64,000 nucleotides of DNA from Pseudoleptotrichia goodfellowii. GTDB lineage: Bacteria; Fusobacteriota; Fusobacteriia; Fusobacteriales; Leptotrichiaceae. Shown here in pieces: positions 9,251-18,761 of the stretch (positions are counted from its first letter, which is position 1; each line of letters begins with the position of its first letter). The notes under the pieces were generated by a model that saw nothing but the letters and a program-made list of their open reading frames with translations, ran no database searches and was not told the origin of the DNA. The stretch covers positions 1,831,568 through 1,895,567 of the forward strand of contig NZ_AP019822.1 of assembly GCF_007990505.1 (NCBI RefSeq). Reading direction: 5' to 3'. The position numbers were made by a program, and so were the translations under genes.

Positions 9251-10081
9251 TCACCTACTTAAAAGAAAAGTTAAATTTTCACTGTTATAATATTTTTTTA
9301 TTTCATTTTGTACTTTTTCCAATTCTTCTTTTGATATATCTTTTATATTTATATATATAACAGGATGAATACTGTTATATTTCATAAATTCATGCCAGTT
9401 TATTTCTTCAAACTTTCTCATTTTACTGAAATATTCTTTTAACCTGCTTCCATATTTTAATATCTTTTCATAAGAAAACTTTGCTGTTCCGTTTTTATAA
9501 TCATGTATCATACACTCATCCAATACAAACATTATACCAGCTGATTCATAATTAGGATAGCACCACCAACCATCTATAATAAGAACATCTATTTTTTTAT
9601 CATCATATCTTCCTAATATCCTTTCTATCTCGGAAAAATCATTTCCTTTTGCTTTATCATATATCAATTCATTTAATACATAAGGTTTAAAGCCATACTT
9701 AATCATTATATCTATAAAAACTCTTGACTCTTTATCACTGAAAAAAGGTACGTATTCCAAAACAAAATTTTCTTCTCCCTGTTGAGTAATTACTACTTTA
9801 GCTCCTTCTTCCTTTATAAAATATTTTGATTTATATTTTACAGGTTTTTTCTCCGCTATTTCATAAAACGGTCTTGAAATTATTCTTCCTTGGGGTGTTT
9901 CAGAATCTCTTACTATATACTTTTCTTTATCCAGTATAACTTTAAAATTTTCTTTTATCGTTTCCACTAATTGAGAAAATTCTTTCTCTCCTTCTATTTT
10001 TCGTTTTGCTTTGTTGCATCCGCAAATTATTAATCCTATTAATAATATGACTAACAATTTATTTAAAGTTTTTCTTTTCAT
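9251..10081 (-). CDS. Putative immunity lipoprotein, copy 1 of a tandem pair
   Basis: This 276-residue lipoprotein begins 3 bases after the stop of the lipase-like toxin cassette at 10085-13129, the usual placement of a cognate immunity gene. Its lipoprotein signal matches that of the following copy. The central variable stretch (WWCYPNYESAG here, WQCYPNYESAS in the copy) is where specificity might differ. The duplication is recent, since even silent positions are mostly unchanged. The copies may protect against slightly different lipase tips. Confidence 0.72.
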   Translation of the reverse strand: MKRKTLNKLLVILLIGLIICGCNKAKRKIEGEKEFSQLVETIKENFKVILDKEKYIVRDSETPQGRIISRPFYEIAEKKPVKYKSKYFIKEEGAKVVITQQGEENFVLEYVPFFSDKESRVFIDIMIKYGFKPYVLNELIYDKAKGNDFSEIERILGRYDDKKIDVLIIDGWWCYPNYESAGIMFVLDECMIHDYKNGTAKFSYEKILKYGSRLKEYFSKMRKFEEINWHEFMKYNSIHPVIYINIKDISKEELEKVQNEIKKYYNSENLTFLLSR

Positions 10082-10084
10082 AAA

Positions 10085-13000
10085 TTATCTCACCGGACCT
10101 ACAGGCATAAAGAATGATTTCATTTCAGCTTCATTTTTTCTTATATCGTCATAATTAGGTTCATGAATGTTATCTCCGTCTGCTCCCATATTATCATATA
10201 TTGCTACCCCTCTTACATCTCTCCCTACTCCTAGATTAGGTAGTCCCAAAGGTGCAAATTTATAAGTAGCTCTTCCTTTATTATCTATTATTTTTTTATT
10301 TAACATTGCTTTTCCATGATTTGGAATTAACACCAATGTTCTTCCGTCATCTATATATTTGCCCGGATTATTTACAGGTGCAGGATCTATTACTATTGAT
10401 TCCAAGTCCAAACGTGAACCTGTTTCTTCAGATGGTCCTCCTCCTAATGAATGTCCTTTTGTTTTTGTCAATGTCCCCATTACTCTCGGATCTTTCATTA
10501 TTTTTTTAGTATAGTTATATGCATCTTCATATTGCTGATTTCTTCCTATTTCATCTCCTTTAAATATTGAATTGTTTCTACGTTTTAAATAAAAGGCATT
10601 AGTTATGTTATCATTCTGTCTTATTATTAATGATCTAGGTGTTATATTTACACTAGTACCCATAAATTTAAAATTCATATTAATATTATTTCTCCGTATT
10701 GCTTCTGCATTTACTGAATTATTACCCCAGTCTTGCACATAACTTATCGGATTTTTTAATGGCTCTCCTATTCCCGGTACACTTCCCTGAAATACTATTT
10801 GACTTCTTCCTGATACTACATCTTTTACCGTTATAGCATTCATTCCTGAAATAGTTGATTTTGTATCAATTACTAAAAACTCTCTGCCTGAAGGTGCTTT
10901 ATATATCTTTCCTACTTCAGTATCCCATAATCTTTTATAGTGTTCTTTATTATTAGTATTCGGTATACTTTCTCCAACATATTTATTATATATATGCGGT
11001 CCTCCACTATATGCATCTATTCCTGCCATTACAGCATCATCCCAAAGCATTCCCTCATACTGGTACTCTATTTTTGTTGCTCTTTGTTCAGGTTTATTTA
11101 TAAAGTCACCTATTCTTTTTTCAGTAAATAATTTTTCCGAATATTTTATACCTCCTTTTCTTTCATTTTCTTCAGCTTGGAGTAAAATATTGTCTATTAT
11201 ACTCTCTTTTTCATATGCATCTAAATCATCATATTTTTCAAATTTATTTACTTTTTTTATTGCATTTACTGCTCCTTTATTTTTATTTTCTTTTTTCACT
11301 ACTGAAAATGATTGTCCTACATATTTCAAGCTTTTCTCAAAATTGGTAGTAGATATTTTTCCTTTTTTTACTCCTATCCCTAAATTTTTTCCTTCTCTGT
11401 CATAAAATTTTTTATCTGCTTTACTTACTGCCGTTAATCCTTTTGATACTTTTCTAACCATTGAGGCTGCTCCTGCTGCTCCATTTTTAACTGATTTAGG
11501 CAAATACGACTTTGCTGCTATGTTTCTTAACTCATTTTCTTTCTTTATCAGAGCACCTTTTACTTTTCCTTTAAAATCTTCATACTGCTTTCCTAAACCT
11601 ATTCCTTGCATAAATCCGTGTAAGAAAAACTGCATCTCTTCGTCGGTATATCCATCCAGTCTTAATCTGTCTTCATCTGTCAACATTGAAAACTTGTAAT
11701 CTATTATTCCCTGTCCGTCTTTTAAGTATCCATTGTCTCTTATTCCTTCTAAAAATTCTCCATATGCTCTTGTCAAATATTGGGCCTGATATTCACTATC
11801 TTCTCCAAATATCAAATGACTTATTTCATGTTGTGTTGTTTTGTTAAAGTCTATTACTTTTCCTGAATCTACATACTCTTTATTTATCCATACTGTACCG
11901 TCTTTTGTTATCGCAAATCCGTTAGATACCAACTTTGCTAATGTATCATCATCCATTTTTGATGTGTCTATATCTTCTGTTCCGTAAAAATGTACTTTCA
12001 CTCCTTTTTTTGTTAATGAACCGAATCTTTCTTCCAACTCTTTTTTTACCTGCTGTTGTGTCTTGCCTTTTGTTTCTATGAAACCTATTCTCATCATCTT
12101 CTGGACTGCTGTTTCTGCTTCTATACTCTTTAATATTTGAAGGTTACCGTCTGCATCTCTTGTTGTCAGTATTCTTTTTATCCCCTCGACACTTCTTCCT
12201 GCATCTTCAAATATATCCTTTGCTTTTCCTCTGCCTGCTCTTGTCAACCAGTATTCTGTTCCCAAATCAACATTTATAGGATTTATTTCTCTTCCTTCAA
12301 ATTCTCCTGCTTGTCTATTTGTATCTCTGTTCACTCCTGTTATGTCCTGATTTATCTGTACATTGCTTCCTACCGTTGACAATACATCTCTTGCCTTATC
12401 CATTTCGGCATAGTTTACTCCTACTTTGTATACTGCTCCCTGTTCATTTTCTTTTCTTCCGTCTATATAGATTGCATTCCCTTTTTCATCTCTTTTTGTA
12501 TACGTTACATTAGGATATACTGTTACATTTACTCCTACTTTTCTGCTCTTATCTATATCATGTAAGTCCTGTTTCTCATATCCCTGTCCATTCAAAGTAA
12601 ATCCACCGTCTATTAGTGAACCTACCTGTACTATTTTCCCTTTTACATCAAGCATACCGCTTCCTGCTGTAAACTCCGCTACATTTCTTGTTATCTTTTG
12701 ATTTACATCTCCCTTGTTATATCCCACTGTTGCACTTGATATATACGGTCCGTTTACTGCCTTTCTTTTTTCTGTATGCGGACCTATTCCTATTCCCAAA
12801 CTTACCGAATATCCTCTACTGCTTGAGTTCACACTGTCCTGCACACTTATCGTTTCATGCGGTCCGTTTACTGTTCCCGATATACTTCCTGTTCTTACTG
12901 CTACTCCTACTGTCTTTACATTTCCCGTATTATTGTAATGACTATTTCCTTTTGTTATATCTTCATTTTTAGAATAGTATACTCCTTCACTTTCCGACTT

Positions 13001-13129
13001 TTGATTGCTTATACTTGGGGTTACAGTTACTAAAAGCGTGATGCTTAGGGAGATAAATCTCCCTAAAACCCTCTTACCCCGCTTCTCGCTTACTAAGCTC
13101 ATACTAATTAAAGTCCTTTCCTTTCTCAA
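10085..13129 (-). CDS. Orphan exoprotein C-terminal cassette with lipase-like toxin tip
   Basis: The product has up to 1014 residues. It may start at a TTG (13129) or, more naturally, at the ATG at 13102, both inside the 13045-13172 leader repeat. From TPSISNQKSESEG it repeats the expressed exoprotein almost exactly (DNA 11640-13025 against about 25085-26470), including the pretoxin HEISH motif. After GYTDEEMQF it diverges into a unique tip. The tip carries GHSLGGG, a lipase nucleophile elbow with Ser894, followed by IDPAPV (Asp915) and IHEPNY (His989), a plausible alpha/beta-hydrolase triad. It lacks the N-terminal TPS secretion domain, so it is probably a silent donor cassette rather than a secreted protein. 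Lipoprotein immunity genes follow directly. Confidence 0.75.
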   Translation of the reverse strand: MRKERTLISMSLVSEKRGKRVLGRFISLSITLLVTVTPSISNQKSESEGVYYSKNEDITKGNSHYNNTGNVKTVGVAVRTGSISGTVNGPHETISVQDSVNSSSRGYSVSLGIGIGPHTEKRKAVNGPYISSATVGYNKGDVNQKITRNVAEFTAGSGMLDVKGKIVQVGSLIDGGFTLNGQGYEKQDLHDIDKSRKVGVNVTVYPNVTYTKRDEKGNAIYIDGRKENEQGAVYKVGVNYAEMDKARDVLSTVGSNVQINQDITGVNRDTNRQAGEFEGREINPINVDLGTEYWLTRAGRGKAKDIFEDAGRSVEGIKRILTTRDADGNLQILKSIEAETAVQKMMRIGFIETKGKTQQQVKKELEERFGSLTKKGVKVHFYGTEDIDTSKMDDDTLAKLVSNGFAITKDGTVWINKEYVDSGKVIDFNKTTQHEISHLIFGEDSEYQAQYLTRAYGEFLEGIRDNGYLKDGQGIIDYKFSMLTDEDRLRLDGYTDEEMQFFLHGFMQGIGLGKQYEDFKGKVKGALIKKENELRNIAAKSYLPKSVKNGAAGAASMVRKVSKGLTAVSKADKKFYDREGKNLGIGVKKGKISTTNFEKSLKYVGQSFSVVKKENKNKGAVNAIKKVNKFEKYDDLDAYEKESIIDNILLQAEENERKGGIKYSEKLFTEKRIGDFINKPEQRATKIEYQYEGMLWDDAVMAGIDAYSGGPHIYNKYVGESIPNTNNKEHYKRLWDTEVGKIYKAPSGREFLVIDTKSTISGMNAITVKDVVSGRSQIVFQGSVPGIGEPLKNPISYVQDWGNNSVNAEAIRRNNINMNFKFMGTSVNITPRSLIIRQNDNITNAFYLKRRNNSIFKGDEIGRNQQYEDAYNYTKKIMKDPRVMGTLTKTKGHSLGGGPSEETGSRLDLESIVIDPAPVNNPGKYIDDGRTLVLIPNHGKAMLNKKIIDNKGRATYKFAPLGLPNLGVGRDVRGVAIYDNMGADGDNIHEPNYDDIRKNEAEMKSFFMPVGPVR

Positions 13130-13172
13130 GTCCCCTCAAGTATTCGCTAAGTAGTTGCTCGAAAATGCGGGG
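13045..13172 (-). repeat. Leader repeat, copy 1
   Basis: This 128-bp element is shared with 16378-16504 and 20793-20920. On the minus strand it opens with CCCCGCATTTTCGAG, contains AAAGGAC then an ATG (13102), continues through GCGAGAAGCGGGG and closes with the perfect hairpin TTAGGGAGAT/ATCTCCCTAA. Its outer CCCCGC and inner GCGGGG are complementary. The reading frame through it continues in frame into the toxin cassette. Confidence 0.85.
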
Positions 13173-13187
13173 AAGTTATTGAACTGA

Positions 13188-14231
13188 CTAATCTTTTTCC
13201 AATCCATAATCTATTATTTCACTTATTAATCTTAGCTGTTCTTCTTTATCTACTAAATTATCATTTCCTGTTTCCAGCATATATATTTTATTTTCTTTCA
13301 AATCATAAACTACATCATGATCCCATTTCCATTTATTTATATATCCTAATATTAAAGATATATTTGAGGCATTATTACTTACTCCGAATGTTATCAAAGT
13401 ATTTTCTTTATTTAAAGATTTTATTCCTTTTATCTCATTATGTGCCTTATATAGAATTTTTTCTTTTTTAGTTTTGAAGTTTCTCTTTATTAATAAATTT
13501 CCTTTGGAATATATTACATTTTCATCATCTAATTTCAAACAGGAGTTAAAAAAACATTTTGAATCATCATCTGATATTTTTTTCTTTCTTATTTTTCCAT
13601 TTTTAAAATTATAAATATAGATTGATTCTTCTTTTTCTCTATTTGGTGATAAATATAATTCTTTCTTCTGTTTATTAAAATCAAATATATAATTTTCTTC
13701 TTTTATTATTCTTTCATTGTTTTTAAAACCTCCCTCATTTGAGATATTGTAATAAACATTATTTTCTATTACATAATTTATAGTATCTACATTTTTAACT
13801 TTCTTGCCTCCTTTATTAATGTTTTTATATTCATCTATATTATCAAATACATATTCATAATCATTAAAAGGTTTTAGATTAAAATCTTTATCATAATAGA
13901 ATATTTTAGCTTTTCTGGACTCTGCTCCTATATCTACATTTTTATAAAACAATAAATACAACTTATCATTATTATAGTTTAAAAGAAAAGAATGCCTATC
14001 TTTTATATCTTTATCCTCTTTTTCTCTATTAACTAAAGTTTTTTTTACTAATTTACTGTTTTCTCTTTCTATAATATATAACTCCAATCTATTTTCAGGA
14101 CTCACTGTTTCTCCTTTAGTAAAAAATTTTCTGTCTATTTTTTCTATAAAGCTGTAATCATTATATACTATTTTAGGTTTACTGCAACTTAGACTCAGAG
14201 ATAACATCATAAAAATCACTACTCTTTTCAT
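13188..14231 (-). CDS. Putative immunity lipoprotein for the 14231-16471 cassette
   Basis: This 347-residue lipoprotein has the signal MKRVVIFMMLSLSLSC (Cys16) and many short beta-rich, Lys/Tyr-rich repeats (KIYMLETGN, KELYLSPNRE) reminiscent of a beta-propeller. Its start overlaps the toxin-cassette stop by one base (TAATG), so the two are translationally coupled, as expected for a toxin and immunity pair. The lipid anchor places protection in the envelope, implying that the partner toxin acts in the periplasm or membrane. No named family was recognised. Confidence 0.7.
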   Translation of the reverse strand: MKRVVIFMMLSLSLSCSKPKIVYNDYSFIEKIDRKFFTKGETVSPENRLELYIIERENSKLVKKTLVNREKEDKDIKDRHSFLLNYNNDKLYLLFYKNVDIGAESRKAKIFYYDKDFNLKPFNDYEYVFDNIDEYKNINKGGKKVKNVDTINYVIENNVYYNISNEGGFKNNERIIKEENYIFDFNKQKKELYLSPNREKEESIYIYNFKNGKIRKKKISDDDSKCFFNSCLKLDDENVIYSKGNLLIKRNFKTKKEKILYKAHNEIKGIKSLNKENTLITFGVSNNASNISLILGYINKWKWDHDVVYDLKENKIYMLETGNDNLVDKEEQLRLISEIIDYGLEKD

Positions 14232-16471
14232 TATTTTTTAACCCCCGAATCTTTTCTAAGTTTATCCATTATCCTATCAATCTCATTTTCTCTTTCTTTA
14301 GTATGTTTACCATTCTTATTATCACCTTTATATTCAACAATAACATATGTTTTTCCTTTTAAAACTGGTGTTCTTACTGCCGACCTTGGATTAAAATAAG
14401 TATGGAATTCCGTTACTTTTTCTCCAATTTTTCTATTTTTTCTAAATTCATCTAAACTTAGACCATTCGCATAATAAATCGAACTTAACCCCACTGTTAC
14501 ACAATTATAAGCACCTAATCTGTATGGTCTTTCCGATCCCTTATATATATAATAACTACCTATACCTTCATTTTTACTTTTGCTATTAAACTCTGTTATT
14601 TCTTTTTTCTCTTTACCTTCAATAAATTTAACATAAAAATCTACAATCTTATTATCATATTCTTTACTTCCTTCTATCTTATGAATTTTACCAGAATGTC
14701 TTCCGTATTTTCCTAATAAATAATTTTTACCATTTGTTATATATAATGCTCCATAATTTATTTTCTCGAATTTTGGATAAGGAATTCCCAATTTATTCTT
14801 AATTCCTTTAAATTCAATTCCATAATGCATATGATCAGGTCCAATTGCTGACCAACTATACACTCTTCCATCTGGATATTTCTCATTTACTATCATTAAT
14901 GCACCATGCCCCCCTGGATGCGTACTTTCTATCCAATAGGCATCATTCTCCCAATCATAACCAAGTTGCTCTTTTGTATATTTTAACTGTTCTGTTACAA
15001 AGGTTGCATCTGCATCTCCAAAGTGTTTTCTGTAGTATTTTTCCAGTTGTCTTCCATAAAATGTAGAATAATCTTCTGTATCTCCCATGCCGTTTCCTCT
15101 ATGATAAAAGTGTCTTCCTTCTTTTCCTATTACTCCTATCGCTTTTGCATAGTCTTCTACATTATCCGCTACTATTACTACTTTCCCTTTGCCTGTGTAA
15201 TAAGCTCTTCCTCTTATCCCTTCCGCTCCTATTATTTCTTTTATGTTAGGGTCTTTTGAGCTTATTATCTGTACATCATCTACTTCTCCTCCTGCTGCTC
15301 TTTCTATTATTTTCTTTGCCTGCTCTTTATCTATGATTGATAAGTCTATTCCTTCTCTTTCCATTCTTGCTATTTCTTCTTCTGCTGCTATTCTGTCTTT
15401 GTAGTATAAGTATATATCCTTATTATCATTCTTTATCGCTGCATTTAATATCTCCGCTACTCTGTCTATCTTGTTTCCCGCTTTTACAAAATCACCTCTT
15501 GCTTTTTCTCTCGCATAATCTGTCGCCCAGTACTCTGTTCCCAAATCTGCATTTATAGGTCTTATCTCTTTGTCTTTTATTACTTCTATCCTATTATCTA
15601 CATCTCTGTTTACATCCTTTAATTCTGATAACTTTCCGTCTATTATAGGGCTTACATTTTCTCCTATCGTTGCTTTTACTTTTGCTACATAATCATTTTC
15701 TGCATAGTTTATTCTTGTCCCGTAAGCTACTCCTCCTTTTGATTCTCCTGTAGGTCTTCCGTTTCTATATACTTCCGTTACTCCGGGAGTTACCGTTATA
15801 TTAAATCCTATCGTTCTGCTCTTGTTTATGTCTTCTAAGTTTTCATGTTCATATTCTTTTGTATTCAGTGTAAAGTTCCCTCCTATTACACTTCCTACCT
15901 GTCTTGTCTTTCCGTCTACATTAAGAACTCCACTTTCTGCTGTAAAACTTCCTGTTGCATTTGTTGTTCTTTGTGTTACATCTCCTCTTGAATATCCTAC
16001 TCCTATGTTTGCTGTGTATATTCCATTGGCGTTCATTCCTTTTCCGTCTCTTACTACAGTGTGGTCTCCTATTCCTATTCCGTAACTTATATTGTATCCT
16101 GTGTTTTTGCTGTCTACTTTGTCCTGTACACTTATTACATCAAGACTTTTCACAGTTCCTTCTATTCCTTTTGTCTGTACATCTACTCCCACTACTTTTA
16201 CTTCAGGATTGTTATTATAGTATGTCGTTCCTTTTGTTATGTCTTCATTCTTGGAATAGTATTCTGCTGTCGTTTCTCCTTTTTCTCTGCTTATACTTGG
16301 AGTCACTGTTTTGCTTGAAGCACTTAGAGGATTTTGTATTTTTCCTGCTGAATTGAATGTTATTACAAGCATGATGCTTAGGGAGATAAATCTCCCTAAA
16401 ACCCTCATGCCCCGCTTCTCGCTTACTAAGCTCATACTAATTAAAGTCCTTTCTTTTCCAAGTATCCCCAA
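14231..16471 (-). CDS. Orphan exoprotein C-terminal cassette, possible permuted cysteine-hydrolase tip
   Basis: The product has up to 746 residues. The start is the TTG at 16471 or the better ATG at 16435 inside the 16378-16504 leader repeat. Residues from about 45 (TPSISREKGETTAEYYSKNEDITKG) are a diverged paralogue of the shared pretoxin block in the main exoprotein. The HExxH motif is absent, and the matching region reads GKEGRHFYHRGNG. The tip contains HPGGHGALMI (His518, His522) and, 135-139 residues later, AYNCVTVG (Cys657). This order of His before Cys is typical of circularly permuted NlpC/P60-type hydrolases, but no family is certain. A lipoprotein immunity gene overlaps the stop by one base. 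Without a TPS domain it is likely a silent cassette. Confidence 0.68.
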   Translation of the reverse strand: MGILGKERTLISMSLVSEKRGMRVLGRFISLSIMLVITFNSAGKIQNPLSASSKTVTPSISREKGETTAEYYSKNEDITKGTTYYNNNPEVKVVGVDVQTKGIEGTVKSLDVISVQDKVDSKNTGYNISYGIGIGDHTVVRDGKGMNANGIYTANIGVGYSRGDVTQRTTNATGSFTAESGVLNVDGKTRQVGSVIGGNFTLNTKEYEHENLEDINKSRTIGFNITVTPGVTEVYRNGRPTGESKGGVAYGTRINYAENDYVAKVKATIGENVSPIIDGKLSELKDVNRDVDNRIEVIKDKEIRPINADLGTEYWATDYAREKARGDFVKAGNKIDRVAEILNAAIKNDNKDIYLYYKDRIAAEEEIARMEREGIDLSIIDKEQAKKIIERAAGGEVDDVQIISSKDPNIKEIIGAEGIRGRAYYTGKGKVVIVADNVEDYAKAIGVIGKEGRHFYHRGNGMGDTEDYSTFYGRQLEKYYRKHFGDADATFVTEQLKYTKEQLGYDWENDAYWIESTHPGGHGALMIVNEKYPDGRVYSWSAIGPDHMHYGIEFKGIKNKLGIPYPKFEKINYGALYITNGKNYLLGKYGRHSGKIHKIEGSKEYDNKIVDFYVKFIEGKEKKEITEFNSKSKNEGIGSYYIYKGSERPYRLGAYNCVTVGLSSIYYANGLSLDEFRKNRKIGEKVTEFHTYFNPRSAVRTPVLKGKTYVIVEYKGDNKNGKHTKERENEIDRIMDKLRKDSGVKK

Positions 16472-16504
16472 GTATTCGCTAAGTAGTTGCTCGAAAATGC
16501 GGGG
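16378..16504 (-). repeat. Leader repeat, copy 2
   Basis: This is the same element as at 13045-13172, with small changes (GCATGAGGG in place of GTAAGAGGG). It supplies an ATG at 16435 in frame with the cassette downstream. The following codons encode a basic then hydrophobic stretch (RVLGRFISLSIMLVITF) that resembles a signal peptide. Confidence 0.85.
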
Positions 16505-16629
16505 AATGGTTTTATTCTTTTTTCTATTTCTTTTATTTTAATATTCAAAAATAATAAGTTTAGTATAATACCTTAAATAATTCTTTCATTGTTTACTTTT
16601 CAAAATTTATTATATATAAATCACTTTCT

Positions 16630-17484
16630 CTAATCTACTATTTTGACAGTATCTATCAATTTTATATACAATATCTTATCATTAAAATAGGGTTTTATTT
16701 TCTTTCGCAATTTTTTCAGTTCTTCTTCACTTATACCTTCTATTTCAAATTCAAGTAATGGATATATTTTATTAAATTTCATATATTCTTCCCAGTCTAT
16801 TGTCTCAAGGTTTCTTTCTATACTAAAATATTCTTTGAATTTTTCCATATATTTTTTTATCCCTATCCTTATATTTACATGTCTTTCTTCATCATAATAC
16901 TCTTCTTCACATTTTTTATCTTTTACAAAATTTAAATTTGCCGCCCCTCCTATATCTTCATCTATTACCCCACATCTCCAATATTCGCCAAAATTAGCTT
17001 TTATTTTGTACCCTGATTCATCAAATATTTTTTCTATTTCCTCAAAATTATTCCCTTTTGTTTTATCATATAAAACTTCATTCAGTACATACGGTCGTAA
17101 TCCAATACTTAAAATACCAAATAAATCTTGTGAAAACTTAAATCCCCATTTTTCCTCATCATACATACTTCCATTAAAAACATAGTACCCTTCATATTCT
17201 TTAAAATATTTCGACTTATACTTTACCGGTTCTTTCTCTCTTATCCCGAAATAATACAATCTTGTAAATACGCTTCCTGGCATTATTCCTAGTGCTTTCA
17301 CTTCATATTTATTTTCATCTAATATCAAGTTATAATCTTTCCTCATTTCCTCAATTGTATTATCCAATATCCTTTTACTTGCTTTTTCGTTCTTTCTTCT
17401 CTCTATTATCGTAAATATATCATCGCATTGCTGAAATAACAAAAATGACAACATTAATATTAATATCTTTCTCATTTTTATCAC
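16630..17484 (-). CDS. Putative immunity protein, distant relative of the 8418/9251 lipoproteins
   Basis: This 284-residue protein has a hydrophobic N-terminus (RKILILMLSFLLFQQC) that may be a weak lipoprotein signal. It shares with the 8418 and 9251 proteins the elements DNTIEEMRKDYNLILDENKY, EPVKYKSKYF, LRPYVLNEVLYDKTKGN and the closing segment around SEEELKKLRKKIKPYF. It overlaps the stop of the lipase-like tip gene (17481-18761) by 4 bases. The co-occurrence of this family with lipase-like tips in two separate cassettes supports a role as immunity to a phospholipase. Confidence 0.7.
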   Translation of the reverse strand: MIKMRKILILMLSFLLFQQCDDIFTIIERRKNEKASKRILDNTIEEMRKDYNLILDENKYEVKALGIMPGSVFTRLYYFGIREKEPVKYKSKYFKEYEGYYVFNGSMYDEEKWGFKFSQDLFGILSIGLRPYVLNEVLYDKTKGNNFEEIEKIFDESGYKIKANFGEYWRCGVIDEDIGGAANLNFVKDKKCEEEYYDEERHVNIRIGIKKYMEKFKEYFSIERNLETIDWEEYMKFNKIYPLLEFEIEGISEEELKKLRKKIKPYFNDKILYIKLIDTVKIVD

Positions 17485-18761
17485 TTCTTATCCTTTTTAG
17501 AGTTTTTTTCTTTTATCGGGGCATTTATTATCATAAACCATGCTTCTTCTCCTATAGAACTTGCCCTATGAGGATCATAAGCTTTTTTCTCTTTCATATA
17601 AAATTGCCCTGGAGCTTCATATGTAGAAATTGTTATTGTCTTATCTGAATCCATATTTACTGAATCTTTAGCCTTTTTCAACCCCGGTATTGAAAACATT
17701 CTCTTTCCAAAAGGCAAAACTGCAGGATTAAACTCACTTGTTATTACTCCATCTTTCTTTGTTGTTTTATTTAATAATCCATTTTTAGGATTTACTATCA
17801 ATATACCACTTGTATAAGGTCCCACATGTCTTGGTGCCGGATCTACTCCTATTACTTGAGAATGTGGTGTATATGAACCTGCATATATCCCCGCTCCATC
17901 ACCCAAAGAGTGTGAAGATGTACCTATATTTCTTGCTGCCATTCTTTTAGCATCTTCTTCACTATAACCCATTTTTTTTATTCTATTTTTTTCATCGGCA
18001 ACTGCTTTTTCGTAATATCCTCTAAGATCTACATATTGTTTAGGTGTATTCGGTACTCCACTTAAATATGTTTCCTTTTCCCATTTTTCCAATTTATTTA
18101 TGCCTTTTTTTAAATCATTTACATATTTCATATCAGTACTTAATAATGTAGATGCTTTAATACCGTATATTGACGGATTATATCCACTATTTTTCATCAT
18201 TTTATCTACAGGTAATCCTAATGTCACCTTTTTTGTAAATTCATTTTTCACAGTATAAAAATCTTCTAAAGTTTTAACATAGCTCTTTAAATTATTAGCT
18301 ATTGAAAATTGATAATGACCAAAACCGTTATTAAACCAATCATCATCTCCGGGAATATTTCCCATTTCAAATTTTTTATCTATTACTAAACTTTTTACTT
18401 TTGCTTTTGCCCATGTTCCAATATCAGGAGTACTTCCCTGTGGTAATACAAATATTAATCCTGTACTCTTATCTCTTACTTTCATTACTTCAAGTCCTGA
18501 CTTAAATCTTGTATAGTCCATTATCTCCATTTTTCTTGTTTCGCCCGTGCTAATAAAGTGAATATCCTTTTCTTTTCCTATTTCATTTCTGTAATCAAAT
18601 ATAGTTCTATATTTTGCTCCACTAGGAGCAGGATAAATTTGATATTGTCCTAATTCTATTGCGACATCAAGTCTCATGCCTCTCAAGTTTATATCTGATA
18701 CTAACTGTCCCGAATGACTCATATATTTATTTAATCTTTCATTTAGTTCTTGTTTACTCAT
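17481..18761 (-). CDS. Lipase-like toxin tip of a split orphan cassette
   Basis: This 426-residue frame carries SHSLGDGAG (Ser285), GVDPAPR (Asp307) and AYDPHRAS (His398), spaced like the lipase-like triad in the 10085-13129 cassette, with shared phrases such as HSLG, DPAP and NKTTKK. It has no convincing ribosome site. Its ATG overlaps the stop of the upstream pretoxin frame at a run of eight A, in the -1 frame. In the paralogue the two parts form one protein, so this is best read as the second half of a frame-split toxin. The immunity gene follows with a 4-base overlap. Confidence 0.7.
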   Translation of the reverse strand: MSKQELNERLNKYMSHSGQLVSDINLRGMRLDVAIELGQYQIYPAPSGAKYRTIFDYRNEIGKEKDIHFISTGETRKMEIMDYTRFKSGLEVMKVRDKSTGLIFVLPQGSTPDIGTWAKAKVKSLVIDKKFEMGNIPGDDDWFNNGFGHYQFSIANNLKSYVKTLEDFYTVKNEFTKKVTLGLPVDKMMKNSGYNPSIYGIKASTLLSTDMKYVNDLKKGINKLEKWEKETYLSGVPNTPKQYVDLRGYYEKAVADEKNRIKKMGYSEEDAKRMAARNIGTSSHSLGDGAGIYAGSYTPHSQVIGVDPAPRHVGPYTSGILIVNPKNGLLNKTTKKDGVITSEFNPAVLPFGKRMFSIPGLKKAKDSVNMDSDKTITISTYEAPGQFYMKEKKAYDPHRASSIGEEAWFMIINAPIKEKNSKKDKK

